A DNA stretch of 64,000 bases. It comes from UKL13-2 sp038321965. Lineage in GTDB: Bacteria > Pseudomonadota > Gammaproteobacteria > Burkholderiales > Usitatibacteraceae. A program made the translations under genes and the position numbers. The notes below the pieces were generated by a model. That model worked only from the letters and a program-made list of their open reading frames with translations. It had not been told where the DNA came from and searched no databases. The stretch lies in assembly GCA_038321965.1 (NCBI GenBank), contig JBBQFL010000001.1, forward strand, positions 186,001-250,000. The letters are read 5' to 3'. Positions 7,525-15,596 of this stretch are shown piece by piece. The first letter of the stretch is position 1, and each line of letters begins with the position of its first letter.

Positions 7525-8390
7525 GCGGTTAGCCGTGTCAGCGCTTCACGATATTTGTCGCTGGTCTTCTGCGCAATATCTGCAGGAACATCGGGCGCAG
7601 GTGGCTTACGGTTGAAGCCGATCGCATCCAGCCAATTGCGGATGTATTGCTTGTCGAAACTCTCCGGCGACTCACCGACTCTGTACGTCGCCAATGGCCA
7701 GAAGCGCGAAGAATCCGGTGTAAGCGCCTCGTCGATGAGATGCAGCTTGCCATGGGCATCGAGGCCGAATTCGAACTTGGTATCAGCGATGATGATGCCC
7801 TTGCCGAGTGCATATGCGGCCGCCTCAGTGTAGAGGCGAATGGCGGTATCGCGCACTTCAGCCGCACGCGTAGCGCCAATGATTTTTTCGCAAGCGGTGA
7901 AGTCGATATTCTCGTCATGCTCACCGGCTTCGGCCTTGGTGGCGGGCGTGAAAATTGGTGCCGGCAATTTCGAAGCGCGTTGTAATCCTGGTGGTAGCTT
8001 CACCCCACAGACCGATTGCGATTGCTGATACTCGTTCCAGCCCGAGCCCTCCAAATAGCCGCGCACCACAGCTTCGATCGGCAGCACCTGGTATTTGTGG
8101 ACGACGATAGCGCGACCGCGCACCTGATCGCGCTCGTTCGGTGCGACCACACTTGTGGGATCGATGCCAGTCAATTGGTTTGGAACGATGTGCTTGAGTT
8201 TTTCAAACCAGAAATTGGCCAGCGCGACAAGAATTTCGCCCTTGTGCGGGATCGGCGTCGGCAGGATTACGTCGTACGCGGATAGTCGGTCGCTGGTGAC
8301 GAGCAGGAGTTTGTCGTCACCAACGGCGTAGATGTCGCGGACTTTGCCGCGGGCGATGAGGGGAAGCGACGCGATGGAAGATTCGTACAT
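7521..8390 (-). CDS. purC: Phosphoribosylaminoimidazole-succinocarboxamide synthase (SAICAR synthetase)
   Basis: A 289-residue enzyme of purine synthesis. It joins CAIR and aspartate using ATP to give SAICAR. The ATP-grasp-like signatures are GKVRDIYAVGDDKLLLVTSD and SAYDVILPTPIPHKG near the N terminus and PIEAVVRGYLEGSGWNEY near residue 100. The length is typical of the longer proteobacterial form. It follows fba on the same strand, as in many betaproteobacteria, and shares a four-base overlap with the downstream HAD gene. Confidence 0.97.
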   Translation of the reverse strand: MYESSIASLPLIARGKVRDIYAVGDDKLLLVTSDRLSAYDVILPTPIPHKGEILVALANFWFEKLKHIVPNQLTGIDPTSVVAPNERDQVRGRAIVVHKYQVLPIEAVVRGYLEGSGWNEYQQSQSVCGVKLPPGLQRASKLPAPIFTPATKAEAGEHDENIDFTACEKIIGATRAAEVRDTAIRLYTEAAAYALGKGIIIADTKFEFGLDAHGKLHLIDEALTPDSSRFWPLATYRVGESPESFDKQYIRNWLDAIGFNRKPPAPDVPADIAQKTSDKYREALTRLTA

Positions 8391-8444
8391 GCGCGGATGT
8401 AGAAAGGCGGCTATGGCGTATTCGCAGTGGCAAATTCTGCCAAG

Positions 8445-9509
8445 TCAATTCACGATCGCTCGTAATTCGCCGCCGCGATACTTTGCTGCCATTTTCTCCA
8501 GAGGAATAGGCGTAATCTTCGATCCCTGCCCCGCACACCCAAACTGTTGGTAGCGCTGCTTGCAAATCTCCTTGGCAGCCGCGCGAGCCGGCTTGAGAAA
8601 ATCGCGCGGGTCGAAGTGTGATTTATTTTCGTTCATGAACTTGCGAACAGCGGCGGTCATGGCCAGGCGGATATCGGTGTCAATGTTGATCTTGCGCACG
8701 CCGTGCTTGATGCCCTCCTGGATTTCCTCGACCGGCACGCCGTAGGTCTCTTTCATTTCGCCGCCGTTGTCGCGGATGATTTTAAGCAAATCCTGGGGCA
8801 CGCTGGAAGAACCGTGCATCACCAGATGGGTGTTGGGAATGCGCGCATGTATTTCCTTGATGCGGTCGATGGCGAGGATGTCACCGGTCGGTTTGCGAGT
8901 GAATTTGTACGCACCGTGCGAAGTACCGATGGCAATGGCCAACGCATCCACACCGGTTTTCTTGACAAAATCAGCGGCCTCATTGGGGTCCGTCAGCAAT
9001 TGCTCACGCGTCATGGTCGAGTCGGTACCGTGGCCGTCTTCCTTGTCGCCTTTCATGGTTTCCAGCGAGCCTAGGCAGCCCAGTTCACCTTCGACAGACA
9101 CACCGGTGGCATGCGCCATGTTGACGACTGTGCGGGTCACATCGACGTTGTATTCGTAGCTGGCGATGGTCTTGCCATCTGCTTGCAGAGAGCCGTCCAT
9201 CATCACGCTCGAGAAGCCCAATTTCATGGCAGAGTTGCAAACCGCTGGCGACTGGCCGTGGTCCTGATGCATCACGACGGGAATTTGAGGATAGGAGTCG
9301 ACTGCGGCCTGGATCAGGTATTTCAAAAACGTCTCACCTGCGTATTTACGCGCACCGGCAGAAGCCTGCATGATGACCGGGCTGTCTGTCTCGGCGGCGG
9401 CCTCCATGATTGCCTGCACCTGCTCCAGATTGTTGACGTTGAAAGCGGGCAGACCGTAGCCGTTTTCGGCGGCGTGGTCGAGCAATTGGCGCATGGAAAC
9501 GAGTGGCAT
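8445..9509 (-). CDS. fba: Class II fructose-1,6-bisphosphate aldolase
   Basis: A 354-residue zinc aldolase that interconverts fructose-1,6-bisphosphate with glyceraldehyde-3-phosphate and DHAP. Visible motifs are VVMHQDHGQS (metal His and catalytic Asp), GTSHGAYKF (metal His), HGSSSVPQ, and INIDTDIRLAM near the phosphate-binding end. The length matches the Calvin-cycle/betaproteobacterial subtype. A strong Shine-Dalgarno (CAGGAGAG) precedes the ATG at 9509. No RuBisCO or phosphoribulokinase gene is present here, so a glycolytic or gluconeogenic role is the safe reading. Confidence 0.97.
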   Translation of the reverse strand: MPLVSMRQLLDHAAENGYGLPAFNVNNLEQVQAIMEAAAETDSPVIMQASAGARKYAGETFLKYLIQAAVDSYPQIPVVMHQDHGQSPAVCNSAMKLGFSSVMMDGSLQADGKTIASYEYNVDVTRTVVNMAHATGVSVEGELGCLGSLETMKGDKEDGHGTDSTMTREQLLTDPNEAADFVKKTGVDALAIAIGTSHGAYKFTRKPTGDILAIDRIKEIHARIPNTHLVMHGSSSVPQDLLKIIRDNGGEMKETYGVPVEEIQEGIKHGVRKINIDTDIRLAMTAAVRKFMNENKSHFDPRDFLKPARAAAKEICKQRYQQFGCAGQGSKITPIPLEKMAAKYRGGELRAIVN

Positions 9510-9605
9510 GAATCTCTCCTGAGGAAGCGGGATGTCCGCAGCTTGAATGCGCGGGACAACGGGTAATTGAAGCAGGCGACATTTTACCGCGATGATTGCC
9601 GCAGG

Positions 9606-9806
9606 TCATCGATTACCCGCGAAAAATTGCGAAATACAAGCACTGGCGCGCATTTCCGGGCAATTGTGCTCGAAGACTCCCGTCAATGCTGGAGTTTTAG
9701 CTACGCGTGCCGGTAAAACTGCCAGCTCAACCCGATTGTGCCCAGCGTGTTTCGCCATGTAGAGCGCTCGATCTGCGCGCGCAAAACAGGGGTCGTCGGT
9801 TTCACT
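9606..9806 (-). pseudogene. Relic of a GGDEF (diguanylate cyclase) gene
   Basis: One minus-strand frame from 9806 to the stop at 9606 reads ARADRALYMAKHAGHNRVE over 9726-9782. This is the conserved last helix/strand of GGDEF domains (consensus ADxALYxAKxxGRNRV). The GGDEF signature and everything upstream of it are missing: in-frame stops (TGA at 9807-9809) and no homologous sequence precede it. A palindromic repeat (copy B) lies within its 3' part. It therefore looks like the decayed 3' end of a deleted cyclase gene. Confidence 0.7.
9640..9698. repeat. About 60-bp imperfect palindrome, copy B
   Basis: It starts CACTGGCGCGCATTTCC and ends CGTCAATGCTGGAGTTTT, so its ends are imperfect inverted copies of the same CCAGCATTG/CGCGCCAGTG type as copies A, C, D and E. 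It overlaps the 3' end of the GGDEF relic. Confidence 0.45.
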
Positions 9807-10107
9807 CAGATTCTAGTGCGCCATAAGCTCCGAAATCAACACCGGCACAAAATGTCACGCTGCATTTCCGAGCAAATACTGTCGCTCGTCAGCGACAATT
9901 CCTGCGTGGCGATGGCGCAGCGAATTTCACCATTGGATCTCCTCGGCGCCAAACAGCGACTTGCATGGATTGAGGAAGCCAGCGATCAGGATGACACCGA
10001 CAATCCCGCCGTCATGACTGAGTAATTATCCAAAATCCAATGCCTCCCGCCCAGCCCGTCACACCACCCAAAATTTTGTGTTGCGGCCATTTCATGATCG
10101 CAAAAGC
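9807..10107. other. Gene-free stretch upstream of the GGDEF relic
   Basis: About 300 bases with no convincing coding signal on either strand. Minus-strand frames continuing the GGDEF relic are broken by several stops. A plus-strand open frame through here runs antisense to the relic and has no recognisable family. It probably represents decayed sequence left by the deletion of the cyclase gene. Confidence 0.5.
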
Positions 10108-10893
10108 TCACTTAATAGGACCGAGTGTGCACTTGAAATCATAAAAGAGAATCGTTGGTGAAATTCCAACTCTACGGAGACATGCAATAAAACCCGTCTT
10201 CCTCCACTCTATGGCCAAGGACTTTGATCCTTGAAACGGGTATAAGTGTTTCACGTCAGTGCGACCAATCGGATCCCCATTTATCAGGACTTCTGCACCA
10301 GCTGGCGTTGAGACAAGATTCAGCTCTGCCACCGCATATAAATTCGAAAGACTACTCATGCCCATAATCATTCCAGAAACGGGACCGCCTGTGGTTCCCG
10401 GCATTGGTGCGGTTCCCTGAATATCATTGGGGCCTCGTGCATCCGATGCCGCTTTTGCCTCTGCGCTTGCCCTCGCGTCCGCGGCGACCTTCGCATCCGC
10501 TGCCTCTTTGCATTCGCCGATGCGACGGCTAATACGGGGCGTAATTGTTAATACATCCCTATTGGAGCTGCTGTCAAAATTAGTCGCCGGGTAAATTGGC
10601 TCAGCATGCAGCAACACACCACCATCGCAATATTCCCTTTCGGAAACATCTGTTGCCCTGAGTCCAGCCGGACCAATAGTAACTTTGATAAGACGTTTGT
10701 CCACTGCAATGATGAACTCATCTACCTCAATATTGATCACATCCAGCAACTGAGTGGTTTTGGCCCCAACTACGTTGATGGACTGATCCCAAATCTCAAT
10801 TGTTCGAGTCCGTGACTCTCCGACAAAAAAGCTTTGAGTGGTGCAGGCTCCTAGCGTCGACAGCAAGATCGCGGCAGCGAAGCATCTACTCAT
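10108..10893 (-). CDS. PEGA-domain lipoprotein of unknown function
   Basis: A 261-residue protein starting at ATG 10893. The signal peptide MSRCFAAAILLSTLGAC ends in a lipobox (LGAC), so the protein should be lipid-anchored. The middle has an Ala/Lys/Asp-rich, probably helical linker (KEAADAKVAADARASAEAKA). The C terminus carries a PEGA-like segment (LVSTPAGAEVLINGDPIGRT, later WRKTGF), a module found in surface and S-layer-associated proteins. The start overlaps the stop of the upstream membrane-protein gene, so the two are probably co-expressed. Function is unknown. Confidence 0.7.
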   Translation of the reverse strand: MSRCFAAAILLSTLGACTTQSFFVGESRTRTIEIWDQSINVVGAKTTQLLDVINIEVDEFIIAVDKRLIKVTIGPAGLRATDVSEREYCDGGVLLHAEPIYPATNFDSSSNRDVLTITPRISRRIGECKEAADAKVAADARASAEAKAASDARGPNDIQGTAPMPGTTGGPVSGMIMGMSSLSNLYAVAELNLVSTPAGAEVLINGDPIGRTDVKHLYPFQGSKSLAIEWRKTGFIACLRRVGISPTILFYDFKCTLGPIK

Positions 10894-11455
10894 GGCGCGT
10901 GGTTCCCTTTCGCAACGCAAACCTGCTCGGGATTGACGTGCGTGGCAATAGAAGCACCCGAAACGCAAGCAACAAAAGCAATGCCGTACTGATAAGTACC
11001 CACCAGTACTGATTTCTAATAAGAAATTCAAGTTCGCGATCGACTGGAGTAACCAACCCGGTTAATAACAGCACGGCGATGCGGTTTAGTGCGAGATGGC
11101 CAAAATAGATGGCCAGCAACAACGTATTTGTCGCCCCAGCCAGCAATGCAAACTCAATGAACTTCAGCTTCATTCCCTTTTCGTAGACGTTCTTTGCCAC
11201 GTAAATCGCAACTCCAAGCATGCCAATGCTCCAAGTCAAAAATAGCTTGATGAGCTCGGCAAGAATGTCAGTCCCCTTAAGTTTGATCGTTAGCTGTATC
11301 GGGGTTAGTTCTGTTTGGCCTCCAGGCGCGATGGGTAAACGAACAAACTCGACCCAAAAGATGATCGCGACCAGCGCGACGATTGATATCACGACTATAC
11401 AAATCAATTGGTTTCGACTGGGCGAATCCGGCATGATTACCTCAACTGCTTCCAT
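10886..11455 (-). CDS. Four-helix membrane protein of unknown function
   Basis: A 189-residue protein with about four hydrophobic helices: near residues 18-36, 68-88, 105-130 and 150-170. A basic cytosolic tail follows. I recognise no family. Starts at 11455 or 11434 (MPDSPSRNQ) are both possible. The stop overlaps the start of the PEGA lipoprotein, giving a two-gene unit inserted between pyk and fba. The pair may form an envelope complex, but this is inference from overlap alone. Confidence 0.6.
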   Translation of the reverse strand: MEAVEVIMPDSPSRNQLICIVVISIVALVAIIFWVEFVRLPIAPGGQTELTPIQLTIKLKGTDILAELIKLFLTWSIGMLGVAIYVAKNVYEKGMKLKFIEFALLAGATNTLLLAIYFGHLALNRIAVLLLTGLVTPVDRELEFLIRNQYWWVLISTALLLLLAFRVLLLPRTSIPSRFALRKGTTRHE

Positions 11456-11664
11456 TTGAGGACTAGCCCATCTGGAAACAAACTTGCGTTAGCTAGAAAA
11501 CTCCAGACGCAAGTATCGACTTTAATAGCGCCGATAGAAAGGGGGCCACAAACGAAGTGAGTCTCAAGCATTGGCGAGCATTCGATGCACGAATACCGTA
11601 GAAATCTGCGCCAGTATTTGCGTTTCAAATAATTTCGGGATGCACAGGTGAGATATCCAATGCT

Positions 11665-13104
11665 TCAAGCCGGTCGATGCTCCCCCAACTTCACGATCTT
11701 CATCGTATTGGTGCCACCGGATTGACCAATCGGCTCGCCCATGGTGATGACGACGATATCGCCGATTTGCGCGACACCGTTATCGAGCAGCACCTGCTCC
11801 GCGGCGCTCATCAACTTCTCGCGGTCGTGGCCCTCGTAGGCGAGGGTGAAGGGGCGCACATCGCGCATCAGGGCAGTCTTGGTGAGCGTGCCTTCTTCGG
11901 GCGTCAGAGCATAGATTGGCACGCCCGAATTGAGGCGCGACATCCAAAGCGCGGTCGAGCCAGACTGCGTAAGGGCGGCAATGCACTTCACCTTCAAGTG
12001 ATGCGCCGTAAATAGTGCCGCCATCGCGATCGATTGATCGACACGGGTGAATACGCGGTCAAGAAATTCGCGGTCGAGTTTGTTCTCGGCGCTCTTTTCA
12101 GCTTCCTTGCAGACACGTGCCATCGCCTCAACGGCTTCCACCGGGTAGGAACCCGAAGCGGATTCCGCAGAGAGCATCACGGCATCAGTACCGTCCAACA
12201 CTGCATTGGCAACGTCGGAGACTTCGGCGCGCGTAGGTATTGGCGATGTCACCATCGATTCCATCATCTGTGTGGCCGTGATGGTGAGCTTGTTCATTTC
12301 ACGCGCCATGCGGATCATGCGTTTTTGCAATGCGGGCACCGCTGCATCGCCGACCTCGACTGCCAGATCGCCGCGCGCGACCATGATGCCGTCGCAGGCT
12401 TTCATGATGTCGGTGAGTGCTTCGGTGGTAACGGCCTCAGAGCGCTCGATCTTGGCGATCAGCAGTGCATGGCCGCCAGCAGCGCGCATTAGTTCACGGG
12501 CCATGTACATGTCGGCGCCACTCTTGGGAAACGATACCGCCAGGAAGTCGGCGCCAATGGCTACTGCGGTCTTGATGTCGTCCATATCCTTGGACGTTAG
12601 CGGCGGCGCGGTCAGGCCGCCACCCTTGCGATTAATACCCTTGTTGTTCGAGAGTACGCCGCCAACTTGCACCCTGCATTCGATGCGGTTACCTTTTACC
12701 GACATCACCTCAAACACAATCAGGCCGTCGTTGAGCAGCAGGATGTCTTTTGCTTTTACGTCGCGCGCCAGCTCCTTGTAATCGATGCCTACCTGCTTTT
12801 CGTCGCCCAGTGGGCAATCGGCGTCGAGGACAAACGAGTCACCGGTTTTTAACGTGACTTTGTTATCCTTGAATTTGCCGACGCGAATTTTAGGTCCCTG
12901 CAGATCGGCAAGGATGCCGACGGTCCGGCCCGATTTTTTCGCCAGATCGCGGACAAGATTGGCGCGCGCAATATGATCTGCGGCCGACCCATGCGAAAAA
13001 TTCATACGCACTACGTCCACGCCCGCTTTGATGAGGCTTTCCAACACTTCGGGTGAGGATGAGGCCGGGCCGAGAGTGGCGACAATTTTGGTGGCGCGTG
13101 GCAT
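11665..13104 (-). CDS. pyk: Pyruvate kinase
   Basis: A 479-residue enzyme of the last step of glycolysis (PEP + ADP to pyruvate + ATP). The N terminus MPRATKIVATLGPASSSPE and RMNFSHG bind nucleotide and phosphate. The catalytic Lys lies in LIAKIERSEAV, Mg binding in DGIMVARGDLAVEVG, and TATQMMESM follows. The C-terminal domain contains SGSTALWMSRLN for an allosteric effector. ATG 13104 was chosen because it starts the conserved N terminus and has AAGGAAA just upstream; the frame stays open further upstream without homology. Confidence 0.96.
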   Translation of the reverse strand: MPRATKIVATLGPASSSPEVLESLIKAGVDVVRMNFSHGSAADHIARANLVRDLAKKSGRTVGILADLQGPKIRVGKFKDNKVTLKTGDSFVLDADCPLGDEKQVGIDYKELARDVKAKDILLLNDGLIVFEVMSVKGNRIECRVQVGGVLSNNKGINRKGGGLTAPPLTSKDMDDIKTAVAIGADFLAVSFPKSGADMYMARELMRAAGGHALLIAKIERSEAVTTEALTDIMKACDGIMVARGDLAVEVGDAAVPALQKRMIRMAREMNKLTITATQMMESMVTSPIPTRAEVSDVANAVLDGTDAVMLSAESASGSYPVEAVEAMARVCKEAEKSAENKLDREFLDRVFTRVDQSIAMAALFTAHHLKVKCIAALTQSGSTALWMSRLNSGVPIYALTPEEGTLTKTALMRDVRPFTLAYEGHDREKLMSAAEQVLLDNGVAQIGDIVVITMGEPIGQSGGTNTMKIVKLGEHRPA

Positions 13105-13174
13105 GGAAATTTCCTTTTCTGCGTTCTGCACGGCAACTCCGGCGAACGCGCTGTGAACGATGAACGGGGGTTTG

Positions 13175-14356
13175 TTACTTTGAGGCGCGTAATTCCAGAA
13201 TTTCCACCGCCGGCAGGACTTTACCTTCCAGAAACTCCAGAAAGGCACCGCCACCGGTAGAGATATACGACACCTGGTCGCTGATGCCGTACTTAGCAAT
13301 TGCAGCCAGCGTATCTCCACCACCCGCGATTGAATATGCCGCTGAATCGGCGATCGCTCTGGCCACCGTTTCCGTGCCGTGGCCAAACTGGTCGAACTCG
13401 AAGACGCCTAGCGGGCCGTTCCATACGATGGTGCCGGCATTTTTCATGATGTCCGCGAGTGTTGCTGCTGTTTGCGGGCCAATATCAAAAATCATGTCGT
13501 CAGCGGCCACATCGGTTGCGAGCTTGGTGATGGCCGGTGTCTTCACATCGAACGCCTTGCCACATACGACATCGACTGGAATCGGCACGGCTGCGCCGCG
13601 CGCCGCCATCATCTCGATAATGGCCTTTGCTTCGTTAACCAACGCGGGCTCCGCCAACGACTTGCCGATGGGGAAACCCATCGCCAGCAGGAACGTATTG
13701 GCGATACCGCCGCCGACCACCAGTTGATCGACCTTGTCGGCCAGCGTTTTGAGTATCGTCAATTTGGTCGATACCTTTGAGCCGGCGACGATGGCGACCA
13801 TTGGCCGCTTCGGCGTCTTTAGCGCAGCACCCAGCGCATCGAGCTCGGCCGCGAGAAGTGGCCCGGCGCAGGCAATGGCTGCGAACTTGGCGATGCCGTG
13901 TGTGGTCGCCTCGGCGCGATGCGCTGTACCGAAAGCGTCGTTCACGTATACATCGCAAAGCGCCGCCATCTTTCTTGCAAGCGCATCTTCATTTGTCTTC
14001 TCGCCCTTGTTAACGCGGCAATTTTCAAGCATCACCAAGTTGCCTGGCGCAACACTGACGCCATCAACCCAGTTCGCTACAAGCGGAATGTCGCGGCCCA
14101 TCAATTCGCTCATGCGCTGGGCAATCGGTGCAAGCGAATCTTCAGGCTTGAATTCACCCTCTGTCGGCCGGCCCAGATGCGATGTCACCATGACCGCGGC
14201 GCCCCTGTCGAGTGCAAACTGTATCGCCGGAAGGGAGGCGCGGATACGGGTGTCGTCGGTAATATTGCCGCTGTCGTCCTGTGGTACGTTCAAGTCGGCG
14301 CGGATAAATACACGCTTGCCTTTCAGGTCGAGCTCAGTGAGCCGGATAAATGTCAT
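13175..14356 (-). CDS. pgk: Phosphoglycerate kinase
   Basis: A 393-residue monomeric enzyme that transfers phosphate between 1,3-bisphosphoglycerate and ADP. The substrate-binding N domain shows FIRADLNVPQDD and VTSHLGRPTEGEF. The nucleotide domain shows VAIVAGSKVSTKL, VWNGPLGVFE and IAGGGDTLAAI. The length is typical. It lies 70 bp upstream of pyk on the same strand, part of the central-carbon block. Confidence 0.97.
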   Translation of the reverse strand: MTFIRLTELDLKGKRVFIRADLNVPQDDSGNITDDTRIRASLPAIQFALDRGAAVMVTSHLGRPTEGEFKPEDSLAPIAQRMSELMGRDIPLVANWVDGVSVAPGNLVMLENCRVNKGEKTNEDALARKMAALCDVYVNDAFGTAHRAEATTHGIAKFAAIACAGPLLAAELDALGAALKTPKRPMVAIVAGSKVSTKLTILKTLADKVDQLVVGGGIANTFLLAMGFPIGKSLAEPALVNEAKAIIEMMAARGAAVPIPVDVVCGKAFDVKTPAITKLATDVAADDMIFDIGPQTAATLADIMKNAGTIVWNGPLGVFEFDQFGHGTETVARAIADSAAYSIAGGGDTLAAIAKYGISDQVSYISTGGGAFLEFLEGKVLPAVEILELRASK

Positions 14357-14419
14357 GGATTTTCTATCGGTCCGTCAGAAATTCAAGAAGTGCGCTTAGG
14401 GTCGTACAAGCGAATTGCG

Positions 14420-14953
14420 CTACTTGTTCAGGCACGCTTCAATTTCTGCCAGCGCCGTGCGCAGTTGTTCTGCCGCCTGCGTCACTTTCTGCGTGGTTGC
14501 ATCACCCGATTCCCCGGTCTCTTTCTGAAACATGCCAAAGGCTTCGATCGAGGTTGCCATCGATGTCTGAAGGCTGGCGCGCGCGGCGCTTGAGCAGTCA
14601 TCGACGTCAACGGTATTGGAGTCTTTCAAAATCGCCTGCAGTTTGGTGATTTGCGTGGCGATATCACTGCGCGGCGTGCGCCTCGCTTCACTGAGGCCGC
14701 TCTCCCAACGCTTGCTGACATCCCGCAGAATATCGACATAGCGCTGGCGTGATTCGCGTGCCCGACCCTTTTCGTATTCGGCGTCCACAGCCGCTTTCTG
14801 CTGCGCGAGTCGCTCTGCAATCGCACGGTCATCGTTGCGCGCCGCTTCTGACGCACTTTCGACGCGGGTTTCGGTTTTCGGCGCGGAGGAATCCTTGCAA
14901 CCGAATGTTGTTGCAGTCAATACAACTGTGACGATCATCGCGATGCGCTTCAT
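14420..14953 (-). CDS. Coiled-coil lipoprotein of unknown function
   Basis: A 177-residue protein from ATG 14953. The signal peptide MKRIAMIVTVVLTATTFGC ends in a lipobox-like TFGC. The rest is highly charged and mainly helical (SEAARNDDRAIAERLAQQKA and onward), rich in Ala, Glu, Gln and Arg, with one pair of further cysteines (DDCSSA and EACLNK). I recognise no family. It lies between pgk and the DUF6356 gene on the same strand, so it may be co-transcribed with the glycolytic genes. Confidence 0.65.
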   Translation of the reverse strand: MKRIAMIVTVVLTATTFGCKDSSAPKTETRVESASEAARNDDRAIAERLAQQKAAVDAEYEKGRARESRQRYVDILRDVSKRWESGLSEARRTPRSDIATQITKLQAILKDSNTVDVDDCSSAARASLQTSMATSIEAFGMFQKETGESGDATTQKVTQAAEQLRTALAEIEACLNK

Positions 14954-14964
14954 GTGCTTCCCTG

Positions 14965-15225
14965 TCAACGAAGATTTTCAGCGGATTGATTTCCACTCGC
15001 AACCACCTCAGACACTTTCAAGCGTCCCGGCGAATTCAGTCGCATGCGCTGCAATTCATCACACAGCCTGCCTGCGGTCGTGACGAACAAGAACGGAAAG
15101 ACCGCATGCAAAAGAGCCGCGAATCCGCCCAACGTCATTTTGAGACCAAAGCACATCGCGAAAGCAAAGTGCTCCCAGTAGGTTTCATTCACGCTTTGCG
15201 GATGCACTGTGAAAGGGTTGCTCAT
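14965..15225 (-). CDS. DUF6356-type small membrane protein
   Basis: An 86-residue protein from ATG 15225. The N-terminal motif NPFTVHPQSVNETYWEHFAF and one or two hydrophobic segments with FGLKMTLGGFAALLHAVFPF match the pattern of DUF6356 proteins. Their function is unknown. An upstream in-frame start at 15273 would overlap the SMR gene; 15225 is preferred because it begins the conserved region. Cysteine-containing, probably inner membrane. Confidence 0.7.
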   Translation of the reverse strand: MSNPFTVHPQSVNETYWEHFAFAMCFGLKMTLGGFAALLHAVFPFLFVTTAGRLCDELQRMRLNSPGRLKVSEVVASGNQSAENLR

Positions 15226-15235
15226 AAATTTTTTC

Positions 15236-15568
15236 TTAAGCAGCTTCGTGTTCCGAAAACAGTTTGAGTCCAATGACGCCTGTCACAATCAGCAAAATGC
15301 ACAGAATGCGCGGCAGAGATTTTGACTCCCCGAATAACAGCACGCCGCCAATCGCGGCCCCGACTGCCCCTATGCCTACCCAGACCGTATAGCCGGTACC
15401 TACGGGAATGGATCTCAAGGCAAACGCCAGCAGCCAGACACTGGCGATCATCGCGGAAACAGTAATCAACGACGGCACGGGTTTGCTGAACCCCTCGGTG
15501 TACTTGATGCCAAGCGCCCAGACTACCTCAAGGCAACCAGCGATGACTAGGCAAACCCATGCGGACAT
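15236..15568 (-). CDS. SMR family exporter, guanidinium (Gdx/SugE)-type
   Basis: A 110-residue, four-helix small multidrug resistance protein. The essential membrane Glu is in AGCLEVVWALGIKYTEGF. GTGYTVWVGIGAVGAAIGG follows in helix 3. The W-A-x-x-x-K pattern after the Glu and the GYTVWVGIGAVG stretch are closer to the Gdx/SugE guanidinium exporters than to the EmrE drug exporters. It functions as an antiparallel dimer. There is no room for a guanidine riboswitch in the 28-bp gap to gap, so it is likely carried on the gap transcript. Confidence 0.88.
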   Translation of the reverse strand: MSAWVCLVIAGCLEVVWALGIKYTEGFSKPVPSLITVSAMIASVWLLAFALRSIPVGTGYTVWVGIGAVGAAIGGVLLFGESKSLPRILCILLIVTGVIGLKLFSEHEAA

Positions 15569-15596
15569 GATGTTTCCGTGTGCCGTCTTCCGAAGA

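Noticed and set aside
9738..10025. Plus-strand frame of 95 codons
   Set aside because: Its first part is antisense to the GGDEF relic and the rest has no recognisable domain or ribosome site.
11437..11628. Minus-strand frame of 63 codons upstream of the four-helix membrane protein gene
   Set aside because: No ribosome site, odd composition rich in Cys and Trp, and overlap with the neighbouring start; more likely leader sequence.
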